Shown piece by piece: positions 38,956 to 51,830 of a stretch of DNA of 64,000 bases. The first letter of the stretch is position 1. Every line of letters starts with the position of its first letter. This DNA comes from Cannabis sativa (taxonomy: Eukaryota; Streptophyta; Magnoliopsida; Rosales; Cannabaceae): NCBI RefSeq assembly GCF_029168945.1, contig NC_083610.1:69059580-69123579 (forward strand), written 5' to 3'. The notes beneath the pieces are model-generated. The model saw only the letters and a program-made list of their open reading frames with translations, searched no databases and was not told the DNA's origin. Position numbers and translations under genes: made by a program.

Positions 38956-41432
38956 AAATTTAGTCACCAGTATTCATCATTCTGTTTTGTCGTAATGCAT
39001 GCTCAGGTGAAAAAAATTGTTAATTAATTAGCTAGCTGGTTCAAATGATTATTATTACAAGAATAAAAACATGTACAAGGGTATTTTATCAATTATTGCT
39101 TCATTATTTATTTTCTACATTTTGCCGATGATAGTAAGTAGTAGAGCAGAAATTGTTGTTGTCTAATTTATTAGACACTTGTTTTAATTATATCAGCCAG
39201 AAGTGCATAATTTATTTTATTAATTAATAGCAAAATAATCATATAAATATAGGGGTTGCAATAAGTAGTTGTAATGAAAAAGAAAAGGAAAAAAATGCAT
39301 ATGTGTATTATTATCTTTTGGGAATCAATGATTGGAGAGTGAAGAATGAAGAAGAATCAATTGGGTTTTCTTTTCAAAAGAAGAAATTATTACCTCAAAT
39401 TAAAAAGAATCCAAAAAGGTACATAAGTACGTGAAACATGAGCTCACCACACAATATCCCATTCAATGAAAGGAAAAAAAAAATAAGCATGCATGTTTAA
39501 AATGGAGCTTAATTATATATAAATGGTTTGAGAGTTGAAAAAGAGTACTTAGTTGCTACAAGATATTTTAGAGTGACCAACGCTACTATAGGTAGCATGT
39601 TATGTGTAAATTAATTTAGGGTATTCATCACTATTTATTTGATTATAATATATAGGTTATAATGAAGATATATATACTACAAAGTGTATAACAATATTTG
39701 TAATTAAATAACATGCTATGTCTGCAATTATTATTCCGCCAATACTAATCAGTGTGTTTGGTTTTAAAAATTCAATTACATATCATAGATTCAGATACTT
39801 TAAATGGCTTATAACATTAATTCAATAAGGAAAACTATTTTTTTTTTTCTGAAAAAAAAATCACGTGGTGTATATTTTATCCCCACTTTTTCGGTCGCAA
39901 TTTTAGAAATCACGTGCTAGCAATAAAGGTCTTATAAGGATTGGCCCTAGGTTAAAACGGGCTAGGTTCGTCCCTAAGATCCACTCATATTAAAGACTTA
40001 AATTAAAAAAAACTTTTAATAAATATTACATAATTTTTTAATAATTTTTAAAAATGCTATTTATTTTTATAAAGGGTCCAAAAAAATTATTTTTTTCTAC
40101 TATCCAAATTAACTAAGGATTGGCCTTACTTTACCTCATTGTGCCTTACTTAAGTCATCGATACTTACACATCATGAGAGTTCCAATCCCAAAGATAGCC
40201 CGCCACACAACAAGGCCTTCAAGAGTCAAACATAATCCTTCATAATTGAGGAGTCAGGTGAGAGTCGAACCCTACCCAAACAAGAAAGGAAGCTAGCTTT
40301 CCTACTACTACATCACACAACAAGTAGTAATAAGGAAAACTTTAAAGAAATACTAAAAGACTTTAGTTTAATATTATTATTAGTCAATTTTTTTTTAAAA
40401 AAAAATATTATTATTAGTCTAACTAAATATTAAATCTTATATAATTTAATATAATAACTTTTAAGGAAATTATCCCAAATGCTATTTTTTTAATTTTTAT
40501 TTCAAATTTACGGTTTGAGTTTCTAAAGTAGTTGCAACACTAGTTGCAATAGGTATTTCTATACGCTTTTTTGTTACAATTTAGGTTACAACGCTAGTTG
40601 TAATAGGAGTTTCTATGTAAAATTCTGTGAAAAAAAAAAAAAAAAAAAAAACTATTTTAAAATGTAAAAATGAAAAAACTTCTAAATTTTAAGAAGTATC
40701 GTTAATTAATCACATAGTAACATATTTAAACATGCTTAAACACCACTCACCAATAAACTCAAAACTTGGTTGAAATAATGATCTTGATGATGGGGTTGTA
40801 CCCACAAAAAAAAAAGATGATGGGGTAATCCAATAAGGATTTGACAGGTGGAAGAGATTGATATCTAACTAAGGGATACGTTTACACTGCCACATTACTC
40901 GAGTCTCTCTTTCTGGTTCAGAAAACTTCTGTTATTGGCAGTGTGTGACCCACTCTCTCTCTCTCTCTAAATATATTTATTTGATTTAATTTTTTCTCTT
41001 GGGAAATATCAAAGAAGTCAGCGACAGAAATGAATGGGTTTCCATACCCAAATTTGTTGGTCATTATTTTAAGGGTTTCTTTGTAATAGTGAAACGTGGA
41101 TGTGCTACGAATCACAGTGTACATTTTATATATTCTCTTCTCTTCTTGCATGTGGGTTGTGCAGTTTTACACTTCGAATCAAGTATCTAGTCACTATCTT
41201 TTACAAAAACATGTGTATTATTTCATTCAACTATATATATTAATTGGGGACCGATCTCATTTACATAATTATATAACTATATATAGATATATATTTTACA
41301 AGAATCTAAGAAAACTTATAGAAGAGGTAAAATAGCTAATAGTTAAAAAAGTTTAGCTAAGAAGTAAAAAATAATGAAAAATAATGCTCTATATCAATTG
41401 AGTTATTATAGCTCAAAGATTTAACTCATAAA
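38956..41432. other. AT-rich spacer without recognised gene
   Basis: No sustained reading frame with coding texture. Contains an A20 run near 40629-40650, a short CT run at 40955-40968 and a candidate SINE (40130-40322). Confidence 0.45.
40130..40322 (-). repeat. Candidate SINE-like repeat
   Basis: On the minus strand, about 50 bp into the segment, GGTTCGACTCTCACC resembles a pol III B box (GGTTCGANNCC), as in tRNA-derived SINEs. I could not find a clear A box, tail or target duplication. Weak call. Confidence 0.25.
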
Positions 41433-42552
41433 CTAGGGAACTAAGCCGCGCTTCGCGCGGTGTTGTCCAGTTTTTGTAATATTTTATATATATATATTGT
41501 ACTTATACTGAGTGATATAATTTAAAATATAACATTTTGATGTGTGTTATTATAAATAAAGTAATAGTATTGAAATCAGAAACATAATTTGCTATTTTTA
41601 AAATATATAGAAAAGTGGTGATTTTGTGACAAATATTAAAAATGGTAAAATTAACAAAAAAAAGTACATGTATTTTTATACATAATAATATTATATATGT
41701 TCTACAAAAATTAATAATTTAAAATTAAAATATATATTTTCTTATTTATTAAGAAACTTTAAGAATTTTTTTTAATTAATATTTGACAAAGATTGAAAAA
41801 TGCGAAAATATATGTTGCATTAATTTTAAAAAAAAATTACAACTAATTGGAGAAAATTAAATTTATCAATTACTCACATTGTAAATAAATAAATATCAAT
41901 CACATTATTAATAAATAATACTAATTTTGGAACAAACAATAGTAATATATATAACCTATAAGTTTAGCATTCACAATAGTGTCATGTCACGAAAAGTATA
42001 TACATAAAAAGATATATTTAAGGAGTCTTATTATTCTAAAATAAAATATCATATATTAATAAGTGAATATAATTTAAATTATTTTATGGATATAATCATT
42101 TTAAATATAAAATGACAATAAATTTTTTTTATAATTAGAAAAATTGAAAAATAATTTACTTTATATGAAAAATAAAGATTGAAAAATATGATATATGAAA
42201 AATAATTAAAGATGTTTTTATAATTATCTTAAAATTTGATAAAGATTGAAAAATATAAAATTTTACTTTACATTAACTTAAAAAAAATTGGGCAAGATTA
42301 ACATTATTAATTACCTACATAGAAAATAAATAATACTAACTTTGTCACAGACCAAAATAAAAAAAAAAAAATTAATGTATATAATCTAGAAGTATATCAC
42401 TCACAATAGTTTCTAAACTATGTGAGACTTTTTCAAAATAACTCTCATGTTACTAAAAGTATAAAAAATAAAAATAAGAAAAAAGATATACTACAATAAA
42501 AAATACATAGCAAGTCACCACTTTTGTTTGGACTTTCTTTTATATATATTGA
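41433..42552 (-). mobile_element. Non-autonomous Helitron, minus strand
   Basis: The minus-strand 3' end is a GC hairpin (CCGCGCGAAGCGCGG) followed by a short spacer and CTAG, with T next (plus strand AACTAG at 41431). This is the Helitron 3' signature. A matching 5' end, TCAATATATATAAAAGAAAG, reads in from 42552 with A in front, giving the A|T insertion site. The interior is AT-rich, with no Rep/helicase. Another 5' tip at 43770 could instead be the partner of this 3' end (see 43394-43766), so the length is uncertain. Confidence 0.7.
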
Positions 42553-43393
42553 TATTAATTATTTTATTTTATTAATTAAAAATGAGAAAAATAGATAAAA
42601 CAAAGAATGTCAACTAAAATTCATGTAATGCCACATAAATCATTTTAAATTTCATATTTTATTTTTAATTTTTAATGTAAAACTACAAAAAAAAAATTAT
42701 TTTTTAGGTAAAAACATCAATTTTTATTTCTAATTTTAACCATTAAATAATTTAAACTAAACTTAAAAAAATGTAATAAGAAAAATGCTATACTATAAAA
42801 AAACAACTTGTAGAAATAGATATTTTCTATATTCTAAAATTTAAATAATAAAAAAAGTAACAAAAAATTAAAAAAAATATATATATAATCAAGAATTCTC
42901 AAATAATCTTATAAGTATGGTCACCTCTTACAGATAAATTTTTAACTTTTGAAAAAATAAAAAGTTTAAGAGAAAATATTTTAGTTGTAAAAAAATATTT
43001 TTAATGAGCAAATAACAATATAAAAATCTAGAATAGTAAAATAAAATTTGTAAACTAATTTCATAAATATATGTATAATAAAAAATAATTATTACAAAGT
43101 TAATTATTTTATTGGAAAATAAATGACTACTTATACATATATAACAAATTTATTGGGTAAGATATTAATCAATCACCCATAAAAATAATATTTCTTAGAC
43201 AAATGTAAGTAAAATAATAAAAGTATTATTTATAACTTACATGGATAGCACTTAACCAATGTGGGACTTTTAGTTTGTATATATAGTGTATTTTTGAAAG
43301 AAAATAAGAGTGTGTTAGAAAAAAGGAAAAATAGGAAGAAAAAAAAAATAGGATGCCACTTAGTCTCTTCTTAGGCTTTCCTTTATGTATATA

Positions 43394-43766
43394 CTAGGCA
43401 ACGATACCGCGCTTCGCGCGGTAACTTAGAAACTTTTTATTTATGCTATGAAAAATAAATTTTATATTTGATATATTAAAAGAAAAAAAATATTAGTTGA
43501 TTAATATGTTAATATTTTATAAAAAAATAAAGTCACATTATTTAATTGAATTATTATTATCATAATTATTATTAATTAAAAAACTATAACACAAATATTA
43601 AATTTTAAGAATTAAATTGTAATTAATTAATTATCTTTTATTAGCAAATAATATAAAAAAAAAATAGAGTAGAATAAATAAATTCAAAATAATAATAGAA
43701 TAGAGAACATAAAATACAATGCATAAAAAATGTTACATGACACCTATATTTGCTTTTCTATATAGA
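43394..43766 (-). mobile_element. 373-bp Helitron inserted in the 5' tip of another Helitron
   Basis: The minus-strand 3' end has the hairpin ACCGCGCGAAGCGCGGT and CTAG|T at 43394. The 5' end TCTATATAGAAAAGC reads in from 43766, with A before it. Taking it out joins TCTA (43770-43767) to TATATACATAAAGG (43393 leftward). This restores a Helitron-type 5' end that starts at 43770 and whose body lies to the left of 43394. It has no coding capacity. Confidence 0.75.
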
Positions 43767-43783
43767 TAGATATATAAAAGATT

Positions 43784-43784
43784 A

Positions 43785-43819
<35 letters not shown>
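43784..43819 (+). repeat. (TTA)n microsatellite
   Basis: About 36 bp of TTA repeats. Confidence 0.9.
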
Positions 43820-43997
43820 GATTAATAAGGTTTTTAGTATGTTTTATTATTAGTTTTAATTGTGTTAAATTATATTAAATAACAAATAGATAGTAAATGA
43901 TTAAAATAGATTAAGAAATTGAAAATACTGAAAAAATGAGAATGTAAAGAAATTGGAAGAAAACTCATATACACTGTAACACTGCCACATCACCACT

Positions 43998-44030
43998 CTA
44001 GGCAACTAAATTGTGCTTTGCACGGTTGTT
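43998..44030 (-). mobile_element. Degenerate Helitron 3' end
   Basis: The minus strand reads CCGTGCAAAGCACAA, then CTAG at 43998. It is a decayed version of the hairpin and terminus at 41433 and 43394. A possible 5' tip of the same type (TCTATATACTTATATAATG on the minus strand) is at 49284, which would make the copy more than 5 kb including later insertions and the tandem duplication. Confidence 0.45.
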
Positions 44031-45199
44031 TAAATTTTTTTAAATATATATAAAATAAATATAAAATGTCACACTATATATCATTTTCTATAGATGCGTC
44101 TTTAAACTATATTTTAAGTTATATTGCTAGGATTTAATCCCATAATTCCTGACTCACACATACTCTAATACTGTCTATATATAAAAAGCTACAATATTAT
44201 TTTTTGCATTTGTAAGTAATTAACTAATAATAATAACAATAACAATAATAATAATTAAGAATATGAAGAGTGTCGACAATGGGAAAAAATTACGACAATA
44301 AATTTATTTATATATATATATATATTAAAAAATTACAAACATTTAAAAAAAAATAAAAGGAGAAAAAGGTTCCAAGTATAATAATTTATGTATTTAATAT
44401 TATTGTGCATTTAATAAAAATTAACTATTTTTTTTTTTTGATATTGAGGAAGTATTTAAAAATAAATTAATGTTATTAATGTTGTTAACTTAATTTTATT
44501 AATAAGAAAAATGAAGGAAATCAAATAAGGAATAAAAGCTAAAATGTAATTAAAGAAGAAAAATAGAATAAAGGTAAAAAAATTTGAAAAAAAAATATTA
44601 GAAAGAAAAAAAAAGGTACATATAAGGTGCCACATGTCTTCTATTTTGAAATAAACTTTTATTTTTCTTAGGAAAAATATATATTTTTTTATTTTTCAAT
44701 TTAGTTTTTTTATTTTTCAATTTAGTTGTTTGTATAATAATTGTGTTAATACCAAAAAAAAGTTATATATTTAGTAAACAACATTAATAATTTATCAATA
44801 GAAGATCTAATTTGAGTAAAAGTTGAGACATGCTAAATAATATAATTTTAAATTCTTGTGATTCAGTCTTTGTCTAGTTGTCTTAATGATATTTTGTAAA
44901 AATAGCCTCTATAAAAAAAAAATTTATTAGTAAAATAATTTTATTAAAAAATTTATTAACAAAATAATCTTATATGTGGGCTATATTCATATTTTTCCTT
45001 ATTAAATAATTGGAAAATTATATAATAATATACATAATTAATTATATTTTTTTTAATTATATTTTTCCATTATATCTTTGATTTAATGATGAGAATACCA
45101 TGGCTTATAATTTTCCACATACAAAACTGTGACTATAAGTCTCCCTTGTATGTATGTATTAAAATAATATTTATATGTACAAAACTGTGACTATAAGTC
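44031..45199. other. AT-rich spacer
   Basis: No gene. Contains a direct repeat of ACAAAACTGTGACTATAAGTC at about 45121 and 45178. Confidence 0.45.
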
Positions 45200-45569
45200 A
45201 CCCTTATCTGTTTTAGCATCTGAAATAATTTTTTAGTCAAATTTTTTCTCATGGTCATGTATGTTATAGTTATTTAAGACATCCTGCAAAATTTTAAGAA
45301 ATTTGAAAAAGTTTAACACGACGAAAATTATGTTCAAACAGTATGTTGCACGCGTGACTATTTTATTTTATACGCGTGTAAAATAGACTGTTTGAACATT
45401 GTTTTCTATATTGTAAATTATTCCGAATTTTTCAAAATTTTGTAGGATATCTTAAATAGCTATAAGGTACATGAATATGAAAAAAAATTAGACTAAAATT
45501 TTTTTCTGGATGCCGAAACAAGTTAAGGGTACATCAATGCATCCCTTTTAAGGGGTGCATTGTAGAATC
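45200..45569. mobile_element. Palindromic (foldback) MITE, left end truncated
   Basis: The two halves are reverse complements of each other over about 160 bp per arm, meeting around CACGCGTGACTATTTT...ACGCGTG (about 45348-45380). The outer right tip reads GGGGTGCATTGTA; the matching left tip is missing. Same family as 45840-46237, in opposite orientation. Confidence 0.7.
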
Positions 45570-45839
45570 ACCCTAAATTAATAATGTAGGTTAATTTGTT
45601 AATTACATCTGTATATTTTGTGTATTAATAATGTTTGAAACGGTTACACTAACATAAGAAAAAATTAATTAAAATAAAAAAAAAGTTAAATATCACTTCA
45701 CATCATCAATAGATATATAGATAATTATTATTAATTCATTATTTCATAATAAAATAAGAATATAAGAATACAAATAAATTGTGAGTAATTTAAAAGTCAA
45801 AACTTTATAATTATTAATGTATATAATAATATGTGATTT

Positions 45840-46237
45840 TACAATGCATCCCCTTAAAAGTGATGTACTGAAGCACTCTTGACTTGTTTCGGCATCCAGA
45901 AGAATTTTTTAGTGTAATTTTTTTTTCATATTCATATACGTTATAGCTATTTAAGATAACCTACAAAATTTTAAGAAATTCAGAATAATTTACAATATAG
46001 AAAACAATGTTCAAACAATCTATTTTACACGTGTATAAAATAAAATAGTCACGCGTGCAACACATTATTTGAACGTATTTTTCGGCGTAACTTTTCCAAA
46101 TTTCTTAAAATTTTGCAGGATGTCTTAAATAACTATAACGTACATAACCATGAGAAAAAATTTGACTAAAAAATTATTTCAGGTGCTAAAATAGATAAGA
46201 GTGCATCAATATATCTATTTCAAGGGGGTGCATTGTA
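45840..46237. mobile_element. Palindromic (foldback) MITE, 398 bp
   Basis: Ends TACAATGCATCCCCTT and its inverse AAGGGGGTGCATTGTA. Almost the entire element folds on itself, with ACACGTGTATAAAATA and TAGTCACGCGTGCA near the centre. The tandem duplication described at 45934 starts inside it, so a truncated third copy of this sequence lies at 47606-47909. Confidence 0.75.
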
Positions 46238-49200
46238 GAAATTTCCTATAATAATTAATAATAGTAATGGCTGATATTTTGTTTTATTCATTTACTACTA
46301 CTATTATTACTAATAACGATAATAATAATAATGTAATTATAATAAATATAGTACTCCTTCGCATAAAAGACTTTAAAGAAAAAATAAAAATAAATTAATA
46401 ATATAAAATTAAGCATACTCTTACTTAAAAAGTGTAAAACAACTCAAAAATTTAAAAATAAGATATAAATTTTAAAATAGAAAAAGGTAGAAATTTAATC
46501 TTTATTTTTTTGGAATATAACAATGTGAAAGAGATTACTTCATATAAGATTTTAAAATTTGAAATATAACAATGTAAAAAAAAAAACCACAACTATATAA
46601 CTTTTTAAAGTAATCAAAAATTCAAAAGCATTGTACCAACTCAAAAAGTCATCCACAACAATCTTAAAAATGTAAAATATTATAATTTTATTTACTTATA
46701 CATTAATTTATAATTACATACACTGTAAATATTCTCAATATTTTTTATTATTATATATATATAAATATTATAATTAAACAATAATATATACTTATATATA
46801 TTTGTAATTATAGATGTACTGATAAATTATACTGCATGATTACTTTTATTGGGAGCATCAACAATGGTCGCTACCATGTGATAGAAAATCTAAACTTGTA
46901 AAATTTTATCAAAACATAAATCTAGAACAAATAATATTATGAGATTTTGAATCCAATTTCTAAACAGAAACACAACTAATAAATAGTACAAATTCATTCA
47001 AAAAAAAAATAATAATAAATAGTACAACTAATAAATAGTGATTTGAGAGAAAAGGAAAGAAAAATCATGATATAATAGATAAAGAGTCATGACTATGAGT
47101 CACACACCTGAGAAAAGAAAATCTTATATATGATCCACTCACTTCTTTTTAAGAAACTCTTCTTATAACACCAATATTGATCTCAAATCAAAATTTACAT
47201 ATTGTGACTGATCAAAAAAAATTATACCCATTAGCACTATATGTGTGTGTGAGAAGATAATGAGTAGATAATATACATGGAAAAAAATCGTAAGAATATA
47301 TATAAGGAATAAAAATAAATTGATAATCCCTATGAAAAACAAATTATTAGTATGAATAGGCCAAATAAATAGTGGTAATGAATTCGGTTACATTTTATCT
47401 ATTTATTATATATGTATATAAATGTATAGAAAGAAACGTTTCTGATTTCCATCATTAACTGTAATAATATTATTAGATTAAATAATAAAATAGTTAAAAA
47501 CAAAACAAAAAAGAAAAATTGAGAAAAATTGAGAAAATTGAAAAATAGAAAGAATAGTCATATAATCCGCCACCTCACATACCCTAACAACAACATTATA
47601 TAAGTATATACGTTATAGCTATTTAAGATAACCTACAAAATTTTAAGAAATTCAGAATAATTTACAATATAGAAAACAATGTTCAAACAATCTATTTTAC
47701 ACGTGTATAAAATAAAATAGTCACGCGTGCAACACATTATTTGAACGTATTTTTCGGCGTAACTTTTCCAAATTTCTTAAAATTTTGCAGGATGTCTTAA
47801 ATAACTATAACGTACATAACCATGAGAAAAAATTTGACTAAAAAATTATTTCAGGTGCTAAAATAGATAAGAGTGCATCAATATATCTATTTCAAGGGGG
47901 TGCATTGTAGAAATTTCCTATAATAATTAATAATAGTAATGGCTGATATTTTGTTTTATTCATTTACTACTACTATTATTACTAATAACGATAATAATAA
48001 TAATGTAATTATAATAAATATAGTACTCCTTCGCATAAAAGACTTTAAAGAAAAAATAAAAATAAATTAATAATATAAAATTAAGCATACTCTTACTTAA
48101 AAAGTGTAAAACAACTCAAAAATTTAAAAATAAGATATAAATTTTAAAATAGAAAAAGGTAGAAATTTAATCTTTATTTTTTTGGAATATAACAATGTGA
48201 AAGAGATTACTTCATATAAGATTTTAAAATTTGAAATATAACAATGTAAAAAAAAAAACCACAACTATATAACTTTTTAAAGTAATCAAAAATTCAAAAG
48301 CATTGTACCAACTCAAAAAGTCATCCACAACAATCTTAAAAATGTAAAATATTATAATTTTATTTACTTATACATTAATTTATAATTACATACACTGTAA
48401 ATATTCTCAATATTTTTTATTATTATATATATATAAATATTATAATTAAACAATAATATATACTTATATATATTTGTAATTATAGATGTACTGATAAATT
48501 ATACTGCATGATTACTTTTATTGGGAGCATCAACAATGGTCGCTACCATGTGATAGAAAATCTAAACTTGTAAAATTTTATCAAAACATAAATCTAGAAC
48601 AAATAATATTATGAGATTTTGAATCCAATTTCTAAACAGAAACACAACTAATAAATAGTACAAATTCATTCAAAAAAAAAATAATAATAAATAGTACAAC
48701 TAATAAATAGTGATTTGAGAGAAAAGGAAAGAAAAATCATGATATAATAGATAAAGAGTCATGACTATGAGTCACACACCTGAGAAAAGAAAATCTTATA
48801 TATGATCCACTCACTTCTTTTTAAGAAACTCTTCTTATAACACCAATATTGATCTCAAATCAAAATTTACATATTGTGACTGATCAAAAAAAATTATACC
48901 CATTAGCACTATATGTGTGTGTGAGAAGATAATGAGTAGATAATATACATGGAAAAAAATCGTAAGAATATATATAAGGAATAAAAATAAATTGATAATC
49001 CCTATGAAAAACAAATTATTAGTATGAATAGGCCAAATAAATAGTGGTAATGAATTCGGTTACATTTTATCTATTTATTATATATGTATATAAATGTATA
49101 GAAAGAAACGTTTCTGATTTCCATCATTAACTGTAATAATATTATTAGATTAAATAATAAAATAGTTAAAAACAAAACAAAAAAGAAAAATTGAGAAAAA

Positions 49201-49282
49201 TTGAGAAAATTGAAAAATAGAAAGAATAGTCATATAATCCGCCACCTCACATACCCTAACAACAACATTATATAAGTATATA
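45934..49282 (+). repeat. Perfect 1672-bp tandem duplication
   Basis: Copy 1 is 45934-47605 and copy 2 is 47606-49277. The offset of 1672 holds at every point checked (start, GGGAGCATCAACAATGG at 46851 and 48523, end), so no net indel exists, and I saw no substitution. The 5-bp word ATATA lies at the start, at the junction (47606-47610) and at the end (49278-49282), as expected for duplication by microhomology or unequal exchange. It holds no gene. Confidence 0.92.
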
Positions 49283-49284
49283 GA

Positions 49285-49818
49285 TAGATAGTACTTATTA
49301 ACTATATGTATGTGTGTAATGTTATTATATTTATTTATTTATTAAAAAAATGAATAAAATATATTAAAGGAAATAGTTTTTAAATAATATTAAAAAAATA
49401 TAGAGAAGTTGAAACGTATGAGGTTAAATAGAAAAAATAAACTTTTAATAATGTATTATAATAAATAATAGAATAGAATAGAGAAGATGATGTGAGTGTT
49501 CATAGCCCCCAGCTTTTGAAATATTGATTGGCAAAGTCTTGCATCATAATATTTTCAAAGTTACAAAATTACATCCAAATATAATTTATTTTTCTCTACT
49601 TCTATATCTAATACCACTAAAATTTGTGACTCAAAAAGTAGTCATTATTATAAATATAAAATTTGTGATATAAGTAACTTTTATTTAATTATATGAACTA
49701 AATGTAATATTTAATGACCAAAGAAAATAATGTTCTGAGACCATAGCCAATCCATTGTAAAGAAAAATTGTTTTTTTTTTCTCTTGAAAAATTTGTAATT
49801 AAGATAAGTTATATATAT
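49285..49818. other. AT-rich spacer
   Basis: No recognised feature. Confidence 0.45.
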
Positions 49819-50532
49819 GGGTGCACTCTTAATGGGTATTATCTATGAAAAGGTAAAATTAAAAAATTTTGAGTTTTTATGCTTAATTTTTCTATCTAGC
49901 TAATTAAAAAAAGGGAAACTTACAAAAATACTAGAATTTGGGTTAACTTTTACAAAAATACTGTCACACGGAAATTTTTTCAAAAATACTGTATTTTTAT
50001 AAAACACCAATAAAGCACAAAGCAGAACAACTCAAAACAACATTAGAACACTAGTAAAACACCAGTAGAACACCAGTGTAAACTTAACACAGTATACTGC
50101 AGTATGAAACTTATAAAAAAACACAGTAAAAAAGTAAAAAATTCCGCCTGACAGTATTTTTGTAAAAAAATAACAAAAGTTAGTATACTATGTAAATTTC
50201 CCTTTAAATCTTTCATTTTTATATTATATGGGCTGAGATTGTTCTATCGGTAAAAAAAAAAAATTTAAAAAAAAATTAGCAAGAAAAATAAGAGAAGAAA
50301 AAGTTGAGTTTTGAGTTAAATATTTTTATATGAACATATTTTTGATATAGTGTAAAAAGAGATATTTTTTGATTTTTTTTTAATTAAGTAGTTAAATTAA
50401 GTATAGAAATTCAAATTTGTGATTTCATTATTCGTTATTAGATCAAAATTCGACGGTTTGATATTTTTAAAATTAATATTTATAGTTAAATTTATTTAGT
50501 AACTATTCATGGGTAATACGCATTAGTGTTGC
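49819..50532. mobile_element. TIR element related to 2305-3454
   Basis: The left end is GGGTGCACTCTTAATGGG. The right end, reverse complemented, is GCAACACTAATGCGTATT, continuing ACCCATG. Both flanks are ATATATAT. The end motif (CACT.TTAATGGGTATTACCCAT) is shared with the element at 2305. The interior is AT-rich and carries a nested MITE. Confidence 0.6.
49910..50205. mobile_element. Nested MITE, about 296 bp
   Basis: The inverted ends AAAGGGAAACTTACA and AAAGGGAAATTTACA continue for about 70 bp, including ACAAAAATACTGTCA followed by C/GGCGGAA. It is inserted inside the TIR element at 49819. The centre has imperfect repeats of AGAACACCAGT / AAAACACCAGT. Confidence 0.65.
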
Positions 50533-51600
50533 ATATATATAGCTTTTATCTAATATCAAAAACTATACAAAGTATTAAACTAAGTATAAATAGTACTTCT
50601 ACTCATGAGTAGCTTAATTCCAGCACTAGTGATCCTTAACTCACATGATACTAACCCTAGCCTTTGGTTATGAGTATTAATTGAGTTATATATATATGAC
50701 TTGACTTGTGAGACAAAACATCTATCTTTTTTTCTTTACATAAGTTGCTACTTGCAAGTAACCCTTTGGTTGTTTCTTTGATTATTATATTATTTTTTTT
50801 ACAGCCTATGCTACGCTAATACATACAAAAATATGTGTATATATATAAAATAGTACTGTAGAACTTCACTTATAATCGGGGCAAAGCGACGTGTATACGG
50901 GAAAATTTGTGACAGGTACCGAAAAATACTATGTCAATGAACAATTGTGTATTGTCAATTTTTTATTATCTATCGAGAAATGTTATGTGATAGCATAAAA
51001 AGTGAGATATTGTTATGGGCATAAATTATATTGAGTTTTATATAATTTAATTTAATAAATAATATAAAAAATTATTAACTAATAGCAATACTTTTATTTA
51101 CATATATGCTTAATAGCAATACTATTATTTATAATATATATATGGTAGTTTATAGATATGGTGAGACGTAATTATGACGTTTTAGAAAAGAGACTAGTGG
51201 AGTGTTTTATAACACACAAGAGCTTCCTTCCTATATGTTTGGTGTTAAGTTTTAATCTCTTAAGTCACTTTCTGTGACAATTTGTGACAAGAGAGGAGTC
51301 AATTAATTTCATGGGTGTGTCTTTACATATATAGACATCTATACATATATTTATATATTTATATATACTCTATTACCACACACAGTATATGTAAATTATT
51401 AATCATTTTCACTGTTTCTAAGTCTAAAGCTAGAGGTCCAATACGACACACATCTAACTATTTGAGATATTTAATAGTTGCTATTGTATATTTATTATTA
51501 TTATTTTGATTACATGATGATGATGATGATTATGATGATTAAACTACAGCTTAAATATAATTTAATTTGGTAATAAGCTATAATATAATTTGCCTTGTCT
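50533..51600. other. Upstream spacer of the HD-Zip gene
   Basis: AT-rich, no gene. A (GAT)n run lies at about 51516-51540. Confidence 0.4.
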
Positions 51601-51660
51601 TTTAGGCCGGTTTGTAGGGTACACCCTTTTGCACTAAAACTTTAATTTTTTTTAGGTTTG

Positions 51661-51738
51661 ATATAAAGGAACAGAGAGTGGTGAAAAGTGACAAAGTAAA
51701 GAGAACCCTTCCTTCCTCCTCTTCCTCTCCTCTCCATC
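51661..51738 (+). promoter_or_regulatory. Probable core promoter of the HD-Zip gene
   Basis: ATATAAAG at 51661-51668 fits a TATA box. About 45 bp further on, a pyrimidine patch (CCTTCCTTCCTCCTCTTCC region, 51708-51738) is typical of plant core promoters and 5' leaders. The ATG is at 51831, which would leave a leader of roughly 130 nt. Inferred from position and motif only. Confidence 0.4.
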
Positions 51739-51830
51739 TTTAAATCCATTTTTAAAGCTATATAGTATTATAATTAGCATTTTGGTGAATGTGTAAGCAA
51801 TAATCTCATCTGGGTTACTTTTACCAAGTC

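Noticed and set aside
44171..44200. TCTATATATAAAAAGC as a plus-strand Helitron start
   Set aside because: The preceding base is G, not the A expected at a Helitron insertion site, and no plus-strand 3' end was found.
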